From assembly GCA_023253905.1 (NCBI GenBank), contig JALREG010000095.1, positions 1 to 10,709 of the forward strand: a DNA stretch of 10,709 nucleotides, in the 5' to 3' direction. The stretch is from Burkholderiaceae bacterium (lineage in GTDB: Bacteria > Pseudomonadota > Gammaproteobacteria > Burkholderiales > Burkholderiaceae). Positions 1 through 8,361 of this stretch are shown here, piece after piece (position 1 is the first letter of the stretch; each line of letters starts with the position of its first letter). Both the position numbers and the translations under genes were made by a program. The notes beneath the pieces are model-generated. The model made no database searches. It had not been told where the DNA came from and worked only from the letters and a program-made list of their open reading frames with translations.

Positions 1-512
1 TCATCAACACCAAGGTGATCGATGTGGGCTCGCCCAAGCGTGGCGATGTCATGGTGTTTCGCTACCCGCGCGATCCATCGATCGACTACATCAAGCGCGT
101 GGTGGCCTTGCCTGGGGATCGCCTGGTTTATTCCGATGGGCGCCTCACCATCAACGGTCAGCCGGTCCCGTTGACCGCTGCCGGGGAATTTGAAGACAGG
201 CGCCGTCTGATCCTGTATCCTCAATATTCAGAAACACTTGGAAATACCCCGCATAAGGTATTGACAGAATTGAATAAATCGTCTCGAATCGAGCCCATGG
301 AAAGGTTTCCTTTCATCGACCGGTGCAGTTATCGCAGTTCCGGGCTTGATTGCACGGTGCCGGCGGGTCACTATTTCGTGATGGGCGATAACCGTGAAAA
401 CAGCCTGGATAGCCGCTTCTGGGGCTTCGTCCCTGAGCAGAACATTGTCGGCAAGGCGTTTTTCATCTGGATGAACTTCGGTGACTTTGGCCGTATTGGC
501 CGATTTCACTGA
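1..512 (+). CDS. lepB: Signal peptidase I, C-terminal part (5' end outside window)
   Basis: Type I signal peptidase, the inner-membrane serine/lysine protease that removes signal peptides from exported preproteins on the periplasmic side. The frame is open from base 3, so the gene is cut by the window edge; the membrane segments and the catalytic-serine box lie upstream. Visible are the catalytic-lysine box ([11 protein letters not shown], about bases 87-119) and the conserved C-terminal box [14 protein letters not shown] (about bases 384-425), followed by the final strands ending in GRIGRFH. The family usually has GDNRDNS, so Asp is replaced by Glu here. The stretch between the two boxes (about bases 195-350) is long and less conserved, as is common in beta- and gammaproteobacterial LepB. 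The rnc gene follows directly, and no extra small gene is seen between them. Family identification is secure from the two boxes. Confidence 0.95.
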   Translation, partial: INTKVIDVGSPKRGDVMVFRYPRDPSIDYIKRVVALPGDRLVYSDGRLTINGQPVPLTAAGEFEDRRRLILYPQYSETLGNTPHKVLTELNKSSRIEPMERFPFIDRCSYRSSGLDCTVPAGHYFVMGDNRENSLDSRFWGFVPEQNIVGKAFFIWMNFGDFGRIGRFH

Positions 513-555
513 GCGAGCGGCCGGCATGCGCGACGAATCGCCCAGTCCGGTCCCC

Positions 556-560
556 AGGAG
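556..560 (+). promoter_or_regulatory. Shine-Dalgarno AGGAG that favours a TTG start for rnc
   Basis: AGGAG lies 7 nt before an in-frame TTG at 568, which is ideal spacing. The competing in-frame ATG at 526 is preceded only by GAGCG-like sequence. Starting at 568 gives a protein that begins about where other RNase III proteins begin. The ATG at 526 would add 14 residues with no family resemblance. Confidence 0.55.
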
Positions 561-567
561 CGAATTT

Positions 568-1410
568 TTGAGTGAACCGCTCGAAACACTCGAGCAGGCC
601 TTGGGCCACGCATTTGGCGAGCCAGTTTTGCTTCGGCAGGCCCTGACGCACCGCAGCTACGGCCAGCCGCATAACGAGCGCCTGGAGTTTCTGGGTGATT
701 CGGTGCTCAACTGCGCAATGGCCTCCCTCCTCTTCGAGCGATTTGGAAAGCTTGACGAAGGCGACCTGTCGCGATTGCGCTCGAATCTGGTCAAGCAGCA
801 GGCCTTGGTCGATATTGCGCACCGGCTCGGCCTCAGCCGCCATTTGCTCCTTGGCGAGGGCGAGCTTCGAAGCGGCGGCATGCGTCGCCCCTCTATTTTG
901 GGCGATACGGTCGAGGCCCTCATCGGCGCCATTTTCATCGACGCTGGGTTCGACCGTGCCTCGGATGTCATCCGCGCCCTCTACGATCCCATTCTGAAGT
1001 CGGTTGATCCCCGCACGCTGGGTAAAGACGCCAAAACACTTCTGCAGGAGCACCTTCAGGGTAAAAAGCTGCCGTTACCTGTTTATGCGGTGGTCGCCAC
1101 GCACGGCGCGGCGCACAACCAAACCTTCGAGGTCGAGTGTTCGGTGCCGAAGCTCGGCATCCAGGTGTTGGGGAGCGGCGGCAGTCGTCGTGCGGCTGAG
1201 CAGGCGGCTGCGCGCCTTGCGCTCGACGCCGCTGAGGCTGCTTCGGTTGTCACGCGCCGAGCGCGCGGCACGCGTCAGACAGCGCCTGACGCGCCCGCGG
1301 GGGCAACGGCGCCGCTTGGCGCTTCACCGTCTGTGCTGGCAGGCTCCGTGTCCGGCCCGTCGCTGAAGGGGGCGGGCGAGCCAGCGGGACCGGCCGCTGA
1401 AGCCGCCTGA
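568..1410 (+). CDS. rnc: Ribonuclease III
   Basis: Double-strand-specific endoribonuclease that processes rRNA precursors and trims structured mRNAs in the cytoplasm. Numbered from the TTG at 568 (280 aa), the endonuclease domain spans about residues 5-150. It carries the signature NERLEFLGD (36-44) and DTVEALIG (113-120), which supply the four acidic metal ligands E37, D44, D113 and E116. The double-stranded-RNA-binding domain spans about 153-222 ([15 protein letters not shown], then [16 protein letters not shown]). An Ala/Pro/Gly-rich tail of about 55 residues follows. E. coli RNase III (226 aa) lacks such a tail, although extended tails occur in betaproteobacteria. The start is uncertain: TTG 568 has the better ribosome site, and ATG 526 is the alternative. 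The lepB-rnc-era order is the classic one. In E. coli RNase III cleaves its own leader; no such leader can be judged here. Confidence 0.96.
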   Translation: MSEPLETLEQALGHAFGEPVLLRQALTHRSYGQPHNERLEFLGDSVLNCAMASLLFERFGKLDEGDLSRLRSNLVKQQALVDIAHRLGLSRHLLLGEGELRSGGMRRPSILGDTVEALIGAIFIDAGFDRASDVIRALYDPILKSVDPRTLGKDAKTLLQEHLQGKKLPLPVYAVVATHGAAHNQTFEVECSVPKLGIQVLGSGGSRRAAEQAAARLALDAAEAASVVTRRARGTRQTAPDAPAGATAPLGASPSVLAGSVSGPSLKGAGEPAGPAAEAA

Positions 1411-1427
1411 GGACGAAGTCGCTTCCG

Positions 1428-2306
1428 ATGCATCGCTGTGGATCCGTCGCGATTGTTGGGCGTCCCAACGTTGGTAAATCAACGCTCTTGAACCGACTCG
1501 TCGGGCAAAAGCTCTCGATCACCTCCGACCGGCCGCAAACCACCCGACATCGAATCGTTGGCGTCCTGTCTCGTGACGACGCGCAGCTTTTATTCCTCGA
1601 TAGCCCCGGCTTTCAGACGCGGGTGGGGGGAGCGCTCAACCGGGTTCTGAACCGAACTGCGCTCCAGGTGGCTGAAGACGCCGATGTCACGCTCCTGGTC
1701 TGCGATGCGCAGGCCTGGACCGCAGCCGACGAAGCGTTTGCGCGGCGGCTCAGCCGCGCCCGGCCCCGGTTGCTGGTCCTGAACAAGATCGATCAGGTAC
1801 CCGACAAGTCGCGGTTACTCCCCATGGTGCAAAAGCTCCAGGGCGAGTATGGCTTTGATGAAATCATTCCGGTCAGTGCTCGTACAGGGCGCCAGATTGA
1901 CACCCTGATCGGACTTTGCGTGCAGCGATTGCCTGAGGGGCCGCCGCTCTTCGAGACAGATGCGCTCACCGACCGAAGCGAGCGGTTCCTCGCCGCTGAA
2001 ATGATTCGCGAGAAGCTGTTTCGGCAATTGGGCGATGAGTTGCCCTACCAGAGCACGGTGGAGATCGAACGTTTCGAGGAACTGCCGTCGCTACGGCGGG
2101 TGTTTGCCAGTGTGCTCGTCGAGCGTGATGCTCAAAAGGGCATTGTGGTGGGCCACGGCGGCGAACGTATCCGTCGGCTCTCAACCGATGCACGTGCCGA
2201 GCTCGAGAAGCTCTTTGGATGCCGGGTCTATCTGGAACTGTTTGTCAAAGTGAAGTCAGGCTGGGCCGATTCCGAGGCCAGCCTTCGCGCCCATGGCTAC
2301 GAGTAA
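1428..2306 (+). CDS. era: GTPase Era
   Basis: Essential GTP-binding protein that binds the 3' end of 16S rRNA and helps mature the 30S subunit. The 292-aa product has the full G-domain set: G1 GRPNVGKS (11-18), the G2 region around TTRHR (38-42), G3 DSPG (58-61), G4 NKID (119-122) and G5 VSA (149-151). The C-terminal KH RNA-binding domain spans about 190-285, with the GxxG-type loop VGHGGERI (241-248) and the typical VKVKSGW ending. Two small departures are visible: G3 is DSPG where DTPG is usual, and the KH loop has His where Lys is usual; both look conservative. The ATG lies 17 nt after the rnc stop, and the GAGG overlapping that stop is rather far (15 nt) to be ideal. The 3' end overlaps recO. 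Confidence 0.97.
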   Translation: MHRCGSVAIVGRPNVGKSTLLNRLVGQKLSITSDRPQTTRHRIVGVLSRDDAQLLFLDSPGFQTRVGGALNRVLNRTALQVAEDADVTLLVCDAQAWTAADEAFARRLSRARPRLLVLNKIDQVPDKSRLLPMVQKLQGEYGFDEIIPVSARTGRQIDTLIGLCVQRLPEGPPLFETDALTDRSERFLAAEMIREKLFRQLGDELPYQSTVEIERFEELPSLRRVFASVLVERDAQKGIVVGHGGERIRRLSTDARAELEKLFGCRVYLELFVKVKSGWADSEASLRAHGYE

Positions 2307-3006
2307 GGTTCGCGATACGGCGTTTGTTCTCCATTCCACGCCGTACCGGGAAACCAGCCTGATCGTTGATCTGCTCACGCGCGAGCACGGGCGGGTGGGG
2401 GTGGTGGCCAAGGGCGCGAAGCGGCCGGGCTCGGCCCTCAGAGCGGTATTGCTTCAGTTTCAGCCGATTTCTGCGGTGTGGTCGGGGCAGGGCGAATTGC
2501 GCACGCTCAACACAGCCGAATGGCTGGGTGGCATTCAGCCGCCACGAGGTGACGCATTGCTCTGTGCGTTCTACACCAATGAATTGCTGCTTCGCATGCT
2601 GCCAAGAGAAGACGCTCATCCGGCGCTCTTTGACGCCTACTCGGCCACGCTGGTCGCGCTTGCCGACGGCGCACCGCTCGAGGAAACGCTACGCGCGTTC
2701 GAATGGCAATTGCTTCGCGAAACCGGTCACGCGCCCGAGCTCGATACTGACGCGGCAGGGGCGCCCATCCGCCCTGGCACGCGTTACGCGTGGCATCCGG
2801 GCAGTGGGTTTATTGCTGCCGAGCCGGGCAGTGAGACCGCCGTGGTGGGACGCACGTTGCTTGACCTGGCAGCAGGGCGTCTGACTTCGCCCGACAGCCG
2901 TAGCGAGGCAAAATATCTCGCCCGGGCCATCCTCTCGCATCAGCTGGAGGGGCATCCGCTTCGCACCCGGCAGGTGCTCATTGACCTTCATAAGCTCTCC
3001 CCATGA
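2293..3006 (+). CDS. recO: DNA repair protein RecO
   Basis: RecF-pathway recombination mediator. With RecR it removes SSB from single-stranded DNA and loads RecA at gaps; it can also anneal strands. The 237-aa product matches the family in length. The N-terminal OB fold is recognisable ([20 protein letters not shown], about residues 12-31, then [15 protein letters not shown], about 33-47). An alpha-helical domain follows, then the typical C-terminal run ending [12 protein letters not shown]. No zinc-binding cysteine cluster is seen, as in other proteobacterial RecO. The start ATG overlaps the last 14 nt of era, and the stop overlaps the pdxJ start (ATGA), so translation is probably coupled on both sides. 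The family is divergent, so identification rests on the N-terminal motif, the length and the conserved era-recO-pdxJ order. Confidence 0.94.
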   Translation: MATSKVRDTAFVLHSTPYRETSLIVDLLTREHGRVGVVAKGAKRPGSALRAVLLQFQPISAVWSGQGELRTLNTAEWLGGIQPPRGDALLCAFYTNELLLRMLPREDAHPALFDAYSATLVALADGAPLEETLRAFEWQLLRETGHAPELDTDAAGAPIRPGTRYAWHPGSGFIAAEPGSETAVVGRTLLDLAAGRLTSPDSRSEAKYLARAILSHQLEGHPLRTRQVLIDLHKLSP

Positions 3007-3761
3007 TTGAACTCGGCGTCAACATTGATCACGTCGCCACCATCCGACAGGCGCGTCGCACCTATGAACCCGATCCGGTGTGGGCGGCCGTGGAGGCGCA
3101 TCTCGGCGGCGCAGACGGCATCACGGTTCACCTGCGCGAAGATCGGCGCCATATTCAGGATGCCGACGTGCGGCGGCTTCGCGAGCTCACCCATATCAAG
3201 CTAAATCTTGAAATGGCGGCAACCGATGAGATGGTGGAAATCGCTGCCTCACTCACACCCGAGATGGCCATGCTGGTCCCCGAAGGAAGGCATGAGATCA
3301 CCACCGAGGGGGGGCTTGATATCGTTTCGCAGGAGGCGCGGCTGCGCGAGGTGGTGGCAAGGCTCGCGGGCGCTGGCATTGTCACCAGCGTATTTATCGA
3401 CGCCGACGCACCGCAGATTGAGGCGGCGGCGCGCATCGGCGCCCGCGTGTGCGAGATTCACACCGGCCCCTATGCGCATGCCTTTCATCAACAGGGGCGC
3501 GATGCAGAAAGTGCAGCGGTTCGCCATGAACTTGCGCGGATCCGTCGTGCTGGTGATCTCATTCGCTCGCTTGGTATGCGCTTTAACGCGGGGCATGCGC
3601 TCAATTATGTGAATGTGCAGCCGGTGGCGGCCCTTCAGGGCGTGCGCGAACTTCATATCGGCCATGCAATTGTGTCGCGATCGGTGTTTGTTGGAATTCG
3701 TGAGGCGGTTCGTGAGATGAAGCGACTCATGCGTGAGGCGGCGACGGGAGCTGCGGTGTGA
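3003..3761 (+). CDS. pdxJ: Pyridoxine 5'-phosphate synthase
   Basis: Condenses 1-deoxy-D-xylulose 5-phosphate with 3-amino-2-oxopropyl phosphate to form pyridoxine 5'-phosphate, the last ring-forming step of the DXP-dependent vitamin B6 pathway. The 252-aa TIM-barrel protein shows the family landmarks: [16 protein letters not shown] (5-20), [11 protein letters not shown] (41-51), NLEMA (68-72), EIHTGPYA (151-158), NAGHALNY (195-202) and [16 protein letters not shown] (216-231). H10, H43, E70 and H198 sit where active-site His and Glu residues are expected. The ATG overlaps the recO stop by four bases and the gene runs into acpS through a GTGA overlap, so it sits inside a coupled operon. The pdxJ-acpS pairing is widely conserved. 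Confidence 0.98.
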   Translation: MIELGVNIDHVATIRQARRTYEPDPVWAAVEAHLGGADGITVHLREDRRHIQDADVRRLRELTHIKLNLEMAATDEMVEIAASLTPEMAMLVPEGRHEITTEGGLDIVSQEARLREVVARLAGAGIVTSVFIDADAPQIEAAARIGARVCEIHTGPYAHAFHQQGRDAESAAVRHELARIRRAGDLIRSLGMRFNAGHALNYVNVQPVAALQGVRELHIGHAIVSRSVFVGIREAVREMKRLMREAATGAAV

Positions 3762-4180
3762 TTTACGGCATTGGCAGCGACATCGTCGCCATGCATCGCA
3801 TTGAGAATCTGCTTGAGCGTTGGGGGGACAAGTTCGCGCGACGGGTGCTGGGCCCCGACGAACTGACTGAATTCTTACGGCGGCGTTCGCGCGGCGCGCA
3901 CGGCGCGGGGTATGCAGCGCGCTATCTCGCCAAGCGCTTCGCCGCCAAGGAAGCCTTCAGCAAGGCCTTGGGCCTGGGGCTCAGGGGGCCCATGACCCTG
4001 TTATCACTTGAAATTCTGAACGATCGCCGTGGCAAGCCCTTTGCCCGGGCACGCAAAGAGCTCGCCCCCTATCTCGACGAGCGAAAGCTCATCGCGCATG
4101 TATCGCTCTCTGATGAATCCGACCATGTCATGGCCTTCGTTGTCCTTGAACAGATATCTGCCCATGCCGCTCTCGAATAG
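3758..4180 (+). CDS. acpS: Holo-[acyl-carrier-protein] synthase
   Basis: Transfers 4'-phosphopantetheine from coenzyme A to the serine of apo-ACP, activating the carrier for fatty-acid synthesis. The protein is 140 aa; the family is usually about 125. Motifs are GIGSDIV (4-10) with metal-binding D8, [18 protein letters not shown] (55-72) with metal-binding E65, and [18 protein letters not shown] near the C-terminus. The extra length lies in a basic, Gly/Ala-rich insert around residues 41-54 and a short tail after the last strand. The start is GTG: its TG plus the following A form the pdxJ stop (GTGA), a standard coupling overlap, and no other start keeps the first motif. The 3' end overlaps nagZ. 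Confidence 0.97.
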   Translation: MIYGIGSDIVAMHRIENLLERWGDKFARRVLGPDELTEFLRRRSRGAHGAGYAARYLAKRFAAKEAFSKALGLGLRGPMTLLSLEILNDRRGKPFARARKELAPYLDERKLIAHVSLSDESDHVMAFVVLEQISAHAALE

Positions 4181-5141
4181 TCCGATAGACCGCGCCCCGG
4201 GCCCTGTGATTGTTGATGTCGCAGGCACCTCGCTGACGGCCCGCGAGCGTGAACGGCTTCTGCACCCGATGGTGGGAGGAGTGATTCTGTTCACGCGCAA
4301 TTTCACTGATCGGGACCAGGTCCGGGCGTTATGCGCAGAGATTCGGTCGCTCAGAAATCCGGCGCTACTCATTTGTGTGGACCATGAAGGCGGACGGGTG
4401 CAGCGATTTCGCGAGGGATTCACGGCGGTGCCGCCGATGCGGGAGCTGGGAGCGCTCTGGGATAGCGATCCGCTCGCAGCCTGTCAGGAGGCGACCCGGC
4501 TGGGGCGAGTGATTGGGAGCGAGCTTCGTGAAGTGGGCGTTGATCTCAGCTTTACACCGGTCCTCGATCTCGACCATAGTCGCTCTGCAGTGATTGGTAA
4601 CCGGGCGTTTCATTCTGATCCGCGCGTGGTGGCGATGCTTGCGCGCGCGCTCAACCACGGACTGCTTCTCGCGGGCATGGCCAACTGCGGCAAGCACTTT
4701 CCCGGGCATGGTTGGGCAAGCGCCGACTCGCATGTGGCGCTACCGGTTGACGAACGCTCGCGCTCCACGCTGATTGAGCATGATGCGGCGCCCTATCGCT
4801 GGCTGGGCGAAACGCTCTCGTCAGTCATGCCGGCTCATGTGGTGTATCCGGCTGTTGATGCAAAGCCTGCGGGCTTTTCCAGCAAGTGGCTGAAGACGAT
4901 CTTGCGCGGGAAGCTTGGGTTCGACGGCGTGATTTTCAGCGACGACCTCACGATGGAGGGCGCTGCGGTAGCTGGCGATATTCACGCCCGTGCTCGTGCG
5001 GCACTGAGCGCTGGCTGCGACATGCTGCTGGTTTGTAACCGCCCCGATCTCGCGGATGCATTGATTGCAGCCCTTCGCTGGCGCCCCAATCGAGATTGGC
5101 TGCGTCGCTGGCGCGCGATGCGCCCGGCTGGCCATGTCTGA
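4164..5141 (+). CDS. nagZ: Beta-N-acetylhexosaminidase (glycoside hydrolase family 3)
   Basis: Cytoplasmic enzyme that removes N-acetylglucosamine from 1,6-anhydro-muropeptides during peptidoglycan recycling. In bacteria with an AmpR/AmpC system it also shapes the inducing signal. From the ATG at 4164 the product is 325 aa, a little shorter than E. coli NagZ (341). It carries [10 protein letters not shown] (38-47), the substrate-binding block [12 protein letters not shown] (71-82), and KHFPGHG (177-183) followed by DSH (188-190), whose His is the acid/base partner in this family. SDDLTMEGA (259-267) contains the Asp nucleophile. The start was chosen because the VIVDVAGT strand follows it at the expected distance; the open frame continues upstream inside acpS without family similarity. 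The ribosome site is weak and the start lies 17 nt inside acpS, which suggests coupling. Confidence 0.95.
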   Translation: MPLSNSPIDRAPGPVIVDVAGTSLTARERERLLHPMVGGVILFTRNFTDRDQVRALCAEIRSLRNPALLICVDHEGGRVQRFREGFTAVPPMRELGALWDSDPLAACQEATRLGRVIGSELREVGVDLSFTPVLDLDHSRSAVIGNRAFHSDPRVVAMLARALNHGLLLAGMANCGKHFPGHGWASADSHVALPVDERSRSTLIEHDAAPYRWLGETLSSVMPAHVVYPAVDAKPAGFSSKWLKTILRGKLGFDGVIFSDDLTMEGAAVAGDIHARARAALSAGCDMLLVCNRPDLADALIAALRWRPNRDWLRRWRAMRPAGHV

Positions 5142-6981
5142 GTCGAATGAGCCCGAAGAAAAAGGGTTTGATTCGCGATCGCTGATTGCCTCGCTTCCTC
5201 ATCGGCCGGGCGTCTACCGGATGATCGGTGAGAGCGAAACCCTGCTCTATGTCGGCAAGGCGCGGGATCTGCGCAAGCGGGTCTCCTCATACTTTCAAAA
5301 GAATCATCCTAGCCCCCGTATCGCTCACATGGTGGAGCGTATTGTTCGGGTCGACACCACGGTCACGGCCTCGGAGGCCGAGGCCTTGCTGCTCGAGAGC
5401 AACCTGATCAAGTCGGGAAAGCCTCGCTACAACATTCTTTTTCGTGACGACAAGAGCTATCCGTATTTGAAGCTCTCAGGTCATCGGCATCCCCGTATCG
5501 CCTACTACCGCGGCGTTCTTGAGCGTTCAAGCCGATATTTCGGGCCCTTTCCCAGCGCCTGGGCGGTGAAAGAGAGCATTCAGGTGCTGCAAAAGGTTTT
5601 CCGGCTGCGCAGCTGCGAAGACTCGGTGTATTCGAATCGAACGCGGCCCTGCCTGCTTCATCAGATCGGCCGTTGCAGTGCGCCGTGCGTGGGTGCTGTA
5701 TCCGATGAAGACTACGGCCATGACGTTGAGTCAGCGATGCGCTTTCTGCGTGGCGGCCACCGGGCGTTGCTCGATGATTTCGAGCGTGACATGCATGCCG
5801 CCGCCGAGCGGCTTGAGTTTGAGCAGGCAGCGGTGCTGCGAGACCGGATCACCGCGCTCTCGAAGGTTCTCAGCCAGCAGTCGATGGATACCGGCACCGA
5901 CACCGATGCGGATGTCATTGCCGTGTGTGTGGAAAGCGGGCGCGCGTGCGTGAATCTGGCGATGGTGCGCGGTGGCAGGCACCTGGGTGATCGACCTTTT
6001 TTCCCGGAGCTCCGGGCTGCCGAGGCAGGCGATGAGCTTTTCCAGGGCGAGGTGCTGAATGCCTTCCTGCTTCAGCATTACGACTCGCTTCCGGTTCCCG
6101 GGATCATCATTGCCAATCAGCCTGCGCCCGATGAAGTCATGCAGTCGTGGCTGCAGGAGCGGGCAGGGCAGACGGTGCAGTGGCTTCGTCAGCCGCATGA
6201 GCAGCGGCGACGGTGGTTGGAACAGGCGGTCTCGAACGGTCGACTCGCCATCGCCCAGCGCGCGGCCGAAGAGGGTTCGCAACGCGGAAGAACGCGCGAA
6301 CTGGCGACGCTTCTCGGGATCGACGACGGATCCGACCTGGAAGGGTTACGGGTTGAATGCTTTGACATCAGCCACACCATGGGTGAGGCAACCCAGGCGT
6401 CTTGCGTGGTGTTCGAGTCGCACGCCATGCAGCCGTCCCAGTACCGGCGTTTCAATATCGAGTCGGCGGCGCCAGGCGATGACCCGGCGGCCATGCGTGA
6501 GGTCCTGTCGAGGCGCTATCGTGCGGTCACCGGCAAGCTGCCTGATGTGGTGCTGGTCGATGGCGGCGCGGCCCAGCTGGGTGTCGCCTGCGAGGTGTTT
6601 GACGAGCTTGGGCTTGACCGGTCGCTGCTGGTCGGCGTAGCAAAGGGAGAGGGTAGAAAGGTGGGGTTAGAGAAGCTGGTGTTTGCCGACGGCCGGCCCA
6701 CCCTTGTGCCGGGACCGGAATCGCAGGCGCTGATGCTGATTGCGCGAATTCGCGACGAGGCGCACCGGTTCGCCATCACGGGCATGCGTGCGAAGCGCGC
6801 GCGCGCCCGGCAAGGCACGAGCCTGGATGAAATCGAGGGGGTCGGTGCAAAGCGCCGGCAGCGTCTCCTCGCCCGATTTGGCGGCTTGCGTGGCATCATG
6901 GCGGCCAGCGTCGAGGACCTGGCCGGGGTCGACGGAATTTCGAGATCGCTTGCCGAGGAAATTTATCGTCGGCTCCACTGA
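5134..6981 (+). CDS. uvrC: Excinuclease ABC subunit C
   Basis: Nuclease of nucleotide excision repair that cuts on both sides of a lesion marked by UvrA-UvrB. The 615-aa length fits the family (E. coli 610). The N-terminal GIY-YIG nuclease (about 24-100) has GVY (26-28), YVGKA (39-43) and the RKRVSSYF helix. Four cysteines (161, 173, 181, 185) match the cluster known to bind an iron-sulfur cofactor in UvrC. A UVR helix that contacts UvrB lies at about 215-245. The RNase H-like nuclease shows [11 protein letters not shown] (409-419), VDGGAAQL (475-482) and EAHRFA (542-547), which carry its acidic residues and His. Tandem helix-hairpin-helix motifs end the protein (about 563-615). The start ATG overlaps the nagZ stop by 8 nt; an in-frame ATG at 5065 lies inside nagZ and is unlikely. 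Confidence 0.98.
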   Translation: MSESNEPEEKGFDSRSLIASLPHRPGVYRMIGESETLLYVGKARDLRKRVSSYFQKNHPSPRIAHMVERIVRVDTTVTASEAEALLLESNLIKSGKPRYNILFRDDKSYPYLKLSGHRHPRIAYYRGVLERSSRYFGPFPSAWAVKESIQVLQKVFRLRSCEDSVYSNRTRPCLLHQIGRCSAPCVGAVSDEDYGHDVESAMRFLRGGHRALLDDFERDMHAAAERLEFEQAAVLRDRITALSKVLSQQSMDTGTDTDADVIAVCVESGRACVNLAMVRGGRHLGDRPFFPELRAAEAGDELFQGEVLNAFLLQHYDSLPVPGIIIANQPAPDEVMQSWLQERAGQTVQWLRQPHEQRRRWLEQAVSNGRLAIAQRAAEEGSQRGRTRELATLLGIDDGSDLEGLRVECFDISHTMGEATQASCVVFESHAMQPSQYRRFNIESAAPGDDPAAMREVLSRRYRAVTGKLPDVVLVDGGAAQLGVACEVFDELGLDRSLLVGVAKGEGRKVGLEKLVFADGRPTLVPGPESQALMLIARIRDEAHRFAITGMRAKRARARQGTSLDEIEGVGAKRRQRLLARFGGLRGIMAASVEDLAGVDGISRSLAEEIYRRLH

Positions 6982-7033
6982 CCTCTGGCCATTGCTGTCG
7001 GCGAATCCAGTCTGTCGGCGTCCTCCTTCTCTC

Positions 7034-7597
7034 ATGTTCTCAAACCTCCCGAATCTGCTCACCTGGCTCCGTGTGTTGGCCATCCCCCTGCTGGTGGGCG
7101 TGTTCTACCTGCCAGTGTCGCCGGCTGCTAGGGATGTGATCGCCACCGCGCTGTTTGTAGGGGCTGCGCTGACTGATTGGCTGGATGGGTGGCTGGCCCG
7201 CAAGATGGGACAGACCTCGGCCTTTGGGGCGTTTCTGGATCCGGTGGCCGACAAGCTCATTGTGTGCACGGCGCTGGTCGTGCTGGTGCATCTGGATCGG
7301 GTCGACGCGCTGGTGGCTGCGATCATCATTGGGCGTGAAATCACCATCTCGGCGCTTCGTGAATGGATGGCGCAGATGGGAGCGAGCGCGAGCGTGGCGG
7401 TGCATTCAATCGGCAAGCTCAAGACCATCTCCCAGCTCGTGGCAATTCCGATGCTGCTTTTTTATGGCTCGCTCTTCGGCTTGCTCGATACGCGACTGAT
7501 TGGTACGTGGCTGATCTATCTCGCATCGGTTCTCACGGTATGGTCGATGGTGTACTACCTGAGGCGCGCCTGGCCGTATCTGAGCGGCGAGAAGTGA
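7034..7597 (+). CDS. pgsA: CDP-diacylglycerol-glycerol-3-phosphate 3-phosphatidyltransferase
   Basis: Membrane enzyme that makes phosphatidylglycerophosphate from CDP-diacylglycerol and glycerol 3-phosphate, the committed step to phosphatidylglycerol and cardiolipin. The 187-aa product (E. coli 182) has several hydrophobic segments (about 12-27, 34-47, 75-87, 92-102, 133-152, 155-175). It carries the complete CDP-alcohol phosphotransferase signature: D48, D51-G52, A55-R56, then G65, D69 and D73 at the exact canonical spacing. The N-terminal NLPNLLTWLRVLAIPLLV is typical of PgsA. The ATG lies 52 nt after the uvrC stop without a strong ribosome site; the frame stays open upstream inside uvrC but has no similarity there. 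uvrC-pgsA followed by Gly, Cys and Leu tRNAs is also the E. coli order. Confidence 0.97.
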   Translation: MFSNLPNLLTWLRVLAIPLLVGVFYLPVSPAARDVIATALFVGAALTDWLDGWLARKMGQTSAFGAFLDPVADKLIVCTALVVLVHLDRVDALVAAIIIGREITISALREWMAQMGASASVAVHSIGKLKTISQLVAIPMLLFYGSLFGLLDTRLIGTWLIYLASVLTVWSMVYYLRRAWPYLSGEK

Positions 7598-7616
7598 AGC
7601 GGGTCGAGCTCTTTGT

Positions 7617-7645
7617 TTGACACGCTTACTTCGAATGGCTATATT
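7617..7645 (+). promoter_or_regulatory. Sigma-70 promoter of the tRNA cluster
   Basis: A perfect -35 TTGACA (7617-7622), a 17-nt spacer and a -10 TATATT (7640-7645) end 12 nt before the tRNA-Gly gene, giving a start a few bases upstream of the mature 5' end. The GC-rich stretch after the -10 (CGGGC) resembles the discriminator of stringently controlled stable-RNA promoters; that regulation is inferred. The promoter sits just after the pgsA stop, so the tRNAs need not depend on the upstream operon. Confidence 0.9.
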
Positions 7646-7657
7646 CTCGGGCTGTCC

Positions 7658-7733
7658 GCGGGAGTAGCTCAGTTGGTAGAGCGCAACCTTGCCAAGGTTG
7701 AGGTCGCGAGTTCGAGACTCGTCTCCCGCTCCA
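7658..7733 (+). tRNA. tRNA-Gly (GCC)
   Basis: A 76-nt cloverleaf with acceptor GCGGGAG paired to CTCCCGC, discriminator T and an encoded CCA. The anticodon stem CAACC/GGTTG encloses the loop TTGCCAA with anticodon GCC at 7691-7693, reading GGC and GGU. The T-arm contains the usual GTTCGAGAC. Equivalent in position and anticodon to E. coli glyW. Confidence 0.98.
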
Positions 7734-7759
7734 GATTGCCAGAGCTTTAAGAGTTCGTG

Positions 7760-7785
7760 AAAAGGGAAGCGCGGCTTCCCTTTTT
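7760..7785 (+). terminator. Intrinsic terminator after tRNA-Gly
   Basis: AAAAGGGAAGC (7760-7770) pairs with GCTTCCCTTTT (7774-7784) across a 3-nt loop GCG, and the 3' arm runs into five T residues. This is a textbook rho-independent terminator 26 nt downstream of tRNA-Gly. It lies between tRNA-Gly and tRNA-Cys, so the downstream tRNAs need read-through or their own promoter. The A-rich left side also makes it partly symmetric, so it could act on the other strand too. Confidence 0.85.
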
Positions 7786-7794
7786 CATTCGGTG

Positions 7795-7823
7795 GCCGAG
7801 CGCTTTTCTGTGGCGCTCTCGGC
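7795..7823 (+). other. Second hairpin upstream of tRNA-Cys
   Basis: GCCGAGCGC (7795-7803) can pair with GCGCTCTCGGC (7813-7823) if a CT is bulged out, with a 9-nt loop. It has no T-run after it, so it is not a standard terminator. It starts 9 nt after the terminator and ends 9 nt before tRNA-Cys. It may be a processing element or simply GC-rich pairing. Confidence 0.4.
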
Positions 7824-7832
7824 TGCACACCC

Positions 7833-7906
7833 GGCGGGGTGGCAGAGTGGTTATGCAGCGGCCTGCAAAGCCGTGTACGCCGGTTCGATTCCGACCCCCG
7901 CCTCCA
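7833..7906 (+). tRNA. tRNA-Cys (GCA)
   Basis: A 74-nt cloverleaf with acceptor GGCGGGG paired to CCCCGCC, discriminator T (U73, a cysteine identity element) and an encoded CCA. The anticodon stem GCGGC/GCCGT encloses loop CTGCAAA with anticodon GCA at 7865-7867, and the T-loop is GGTTCGATTCC. Equivalent to E. coli cysT in the same neighbourhood. No convincing promoter was found between the terminator after tRNA-Gly and this gene. Confidence 0.98.
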
Positions 7907-7941
7907 CATCGCGCTGTGCGTTTCCCGAACGCGCGTAGCCT

Positions 7942-8034
7942 GCCCCGGTGGTGAAACCGGTAGACACAGCGGACTTAAAATCCGCCGCTATCCCGAAAGG
8001 GGGCGTGCCGGTTCGAGTCCGGCCCGGGGCACCA
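7942..8034 (+). tRNA. tRNA-Leu (UAA)
   Basis: A 93-nt class II tRNA with acceptor GCCCCGG paired to CCGGGGC, discriminator A and an encoded CCA. The anticodon loop CTTAAAA carries TAA at 7976-7978, and a long variable arm (CTATCCCGAAAGGGGGCG region) is present, as expected for leucine. It follows tRNA-Cys by 35 nt and is probably co-transcribed with it. No clear terminator follows. The 120 bp to the next gene contain nothing recognised beyond that gene's ribosome site. Downstream gene content changes from housekeeping to accessory, consistent with a tRNA-adjacent insertion site, though no integrase or repeated tRNA 3' end was found. Confidence 0.97.
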
Positions 8035-8154
8035 AACTTCTCCCTGTTCTGCCTGATCGTTGCCTGTATTACCGCTTGCTGTTGGTGGACCACAACGGCA
8101 TGATTCGAATCGACGATGTAGCCAGATCGAGCGCACATCCGCGAGGGCAACACC

Positions 8155-8361
8155 ATGAGCGAAATCATTTTCCTGGTCGAAGAAGCAGCCGAGGGCGGTT
8201 TCAATGCCCGGGCGCTAAACGAACCAGTTTTCACGCAAGCTGATACTGTCGACGCTCTTCGCAAGGCTGTGCGAGACGCTGTTCGTTGTCATTTCGATGA
8301 GGCCGATCTGCCTAAGGTGATCCGCTTGCACTTTGTGCGCGATGAGGTCATTGCCGCGTGA
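8155..8361 (+). CDS. hicB: HicB-family antitoxin-like protein
   Basis: A 68-aa protein resembling the short HicB/DUF1902-type antitoxins, which bind and neutralise HicA mRNA interferases. It opens with a beta-strand hairpin (IIFLVEEAAEGGFNARAL, about 4-21), followed by a helix (VDALRKAVRDAVRCHF, about 32-47) and a final strand (KVIRLHFVRDEVIAA). No separate DNA-binding domain is present, as in the short members of the family. The ribosome site is good: GAGGG at 8143-8147, 7 nt before the ATG. Its stop overlaps the GTG of the downstream HicA-like frame (GTGA), the usual coupled layout of such pairs. The partner frame carries an early stop, so this may now be an antitoxin without an active toxin. 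Identification is by remembered family pattern, not by alignment. Confidence 0.75.
   Translation: MSEIIFLVEEAAEGGFNARALNEPVFTQADTVDALRKAVRDAVRCHFDEADLPKVIRLHFVRDEVIAA

Noticed and set aside
463..1053. Long minus-strand open frame opposite rnc (196 codons)
   Set aside because: It lies entirely over the end of lepB and rnc, has no family resemblance, and such antisense frames are expected in GC-rich coding DNA.
7942..8034. tRNA-Leu as an integration site with a duplicated 3' end
   Set aside because: No second copy of the tRNA 3' sequence and no integrase gene were seen up to 10709, so an att duplication cannot be claimed.
7839..8243. 134-codon + strand frame running through tRNA-Cys, tRNA-Leu and into hicB
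   Set aside because: It covers two certain tRNA genes and the hicB gene in another frame, so it is a chance open frame.
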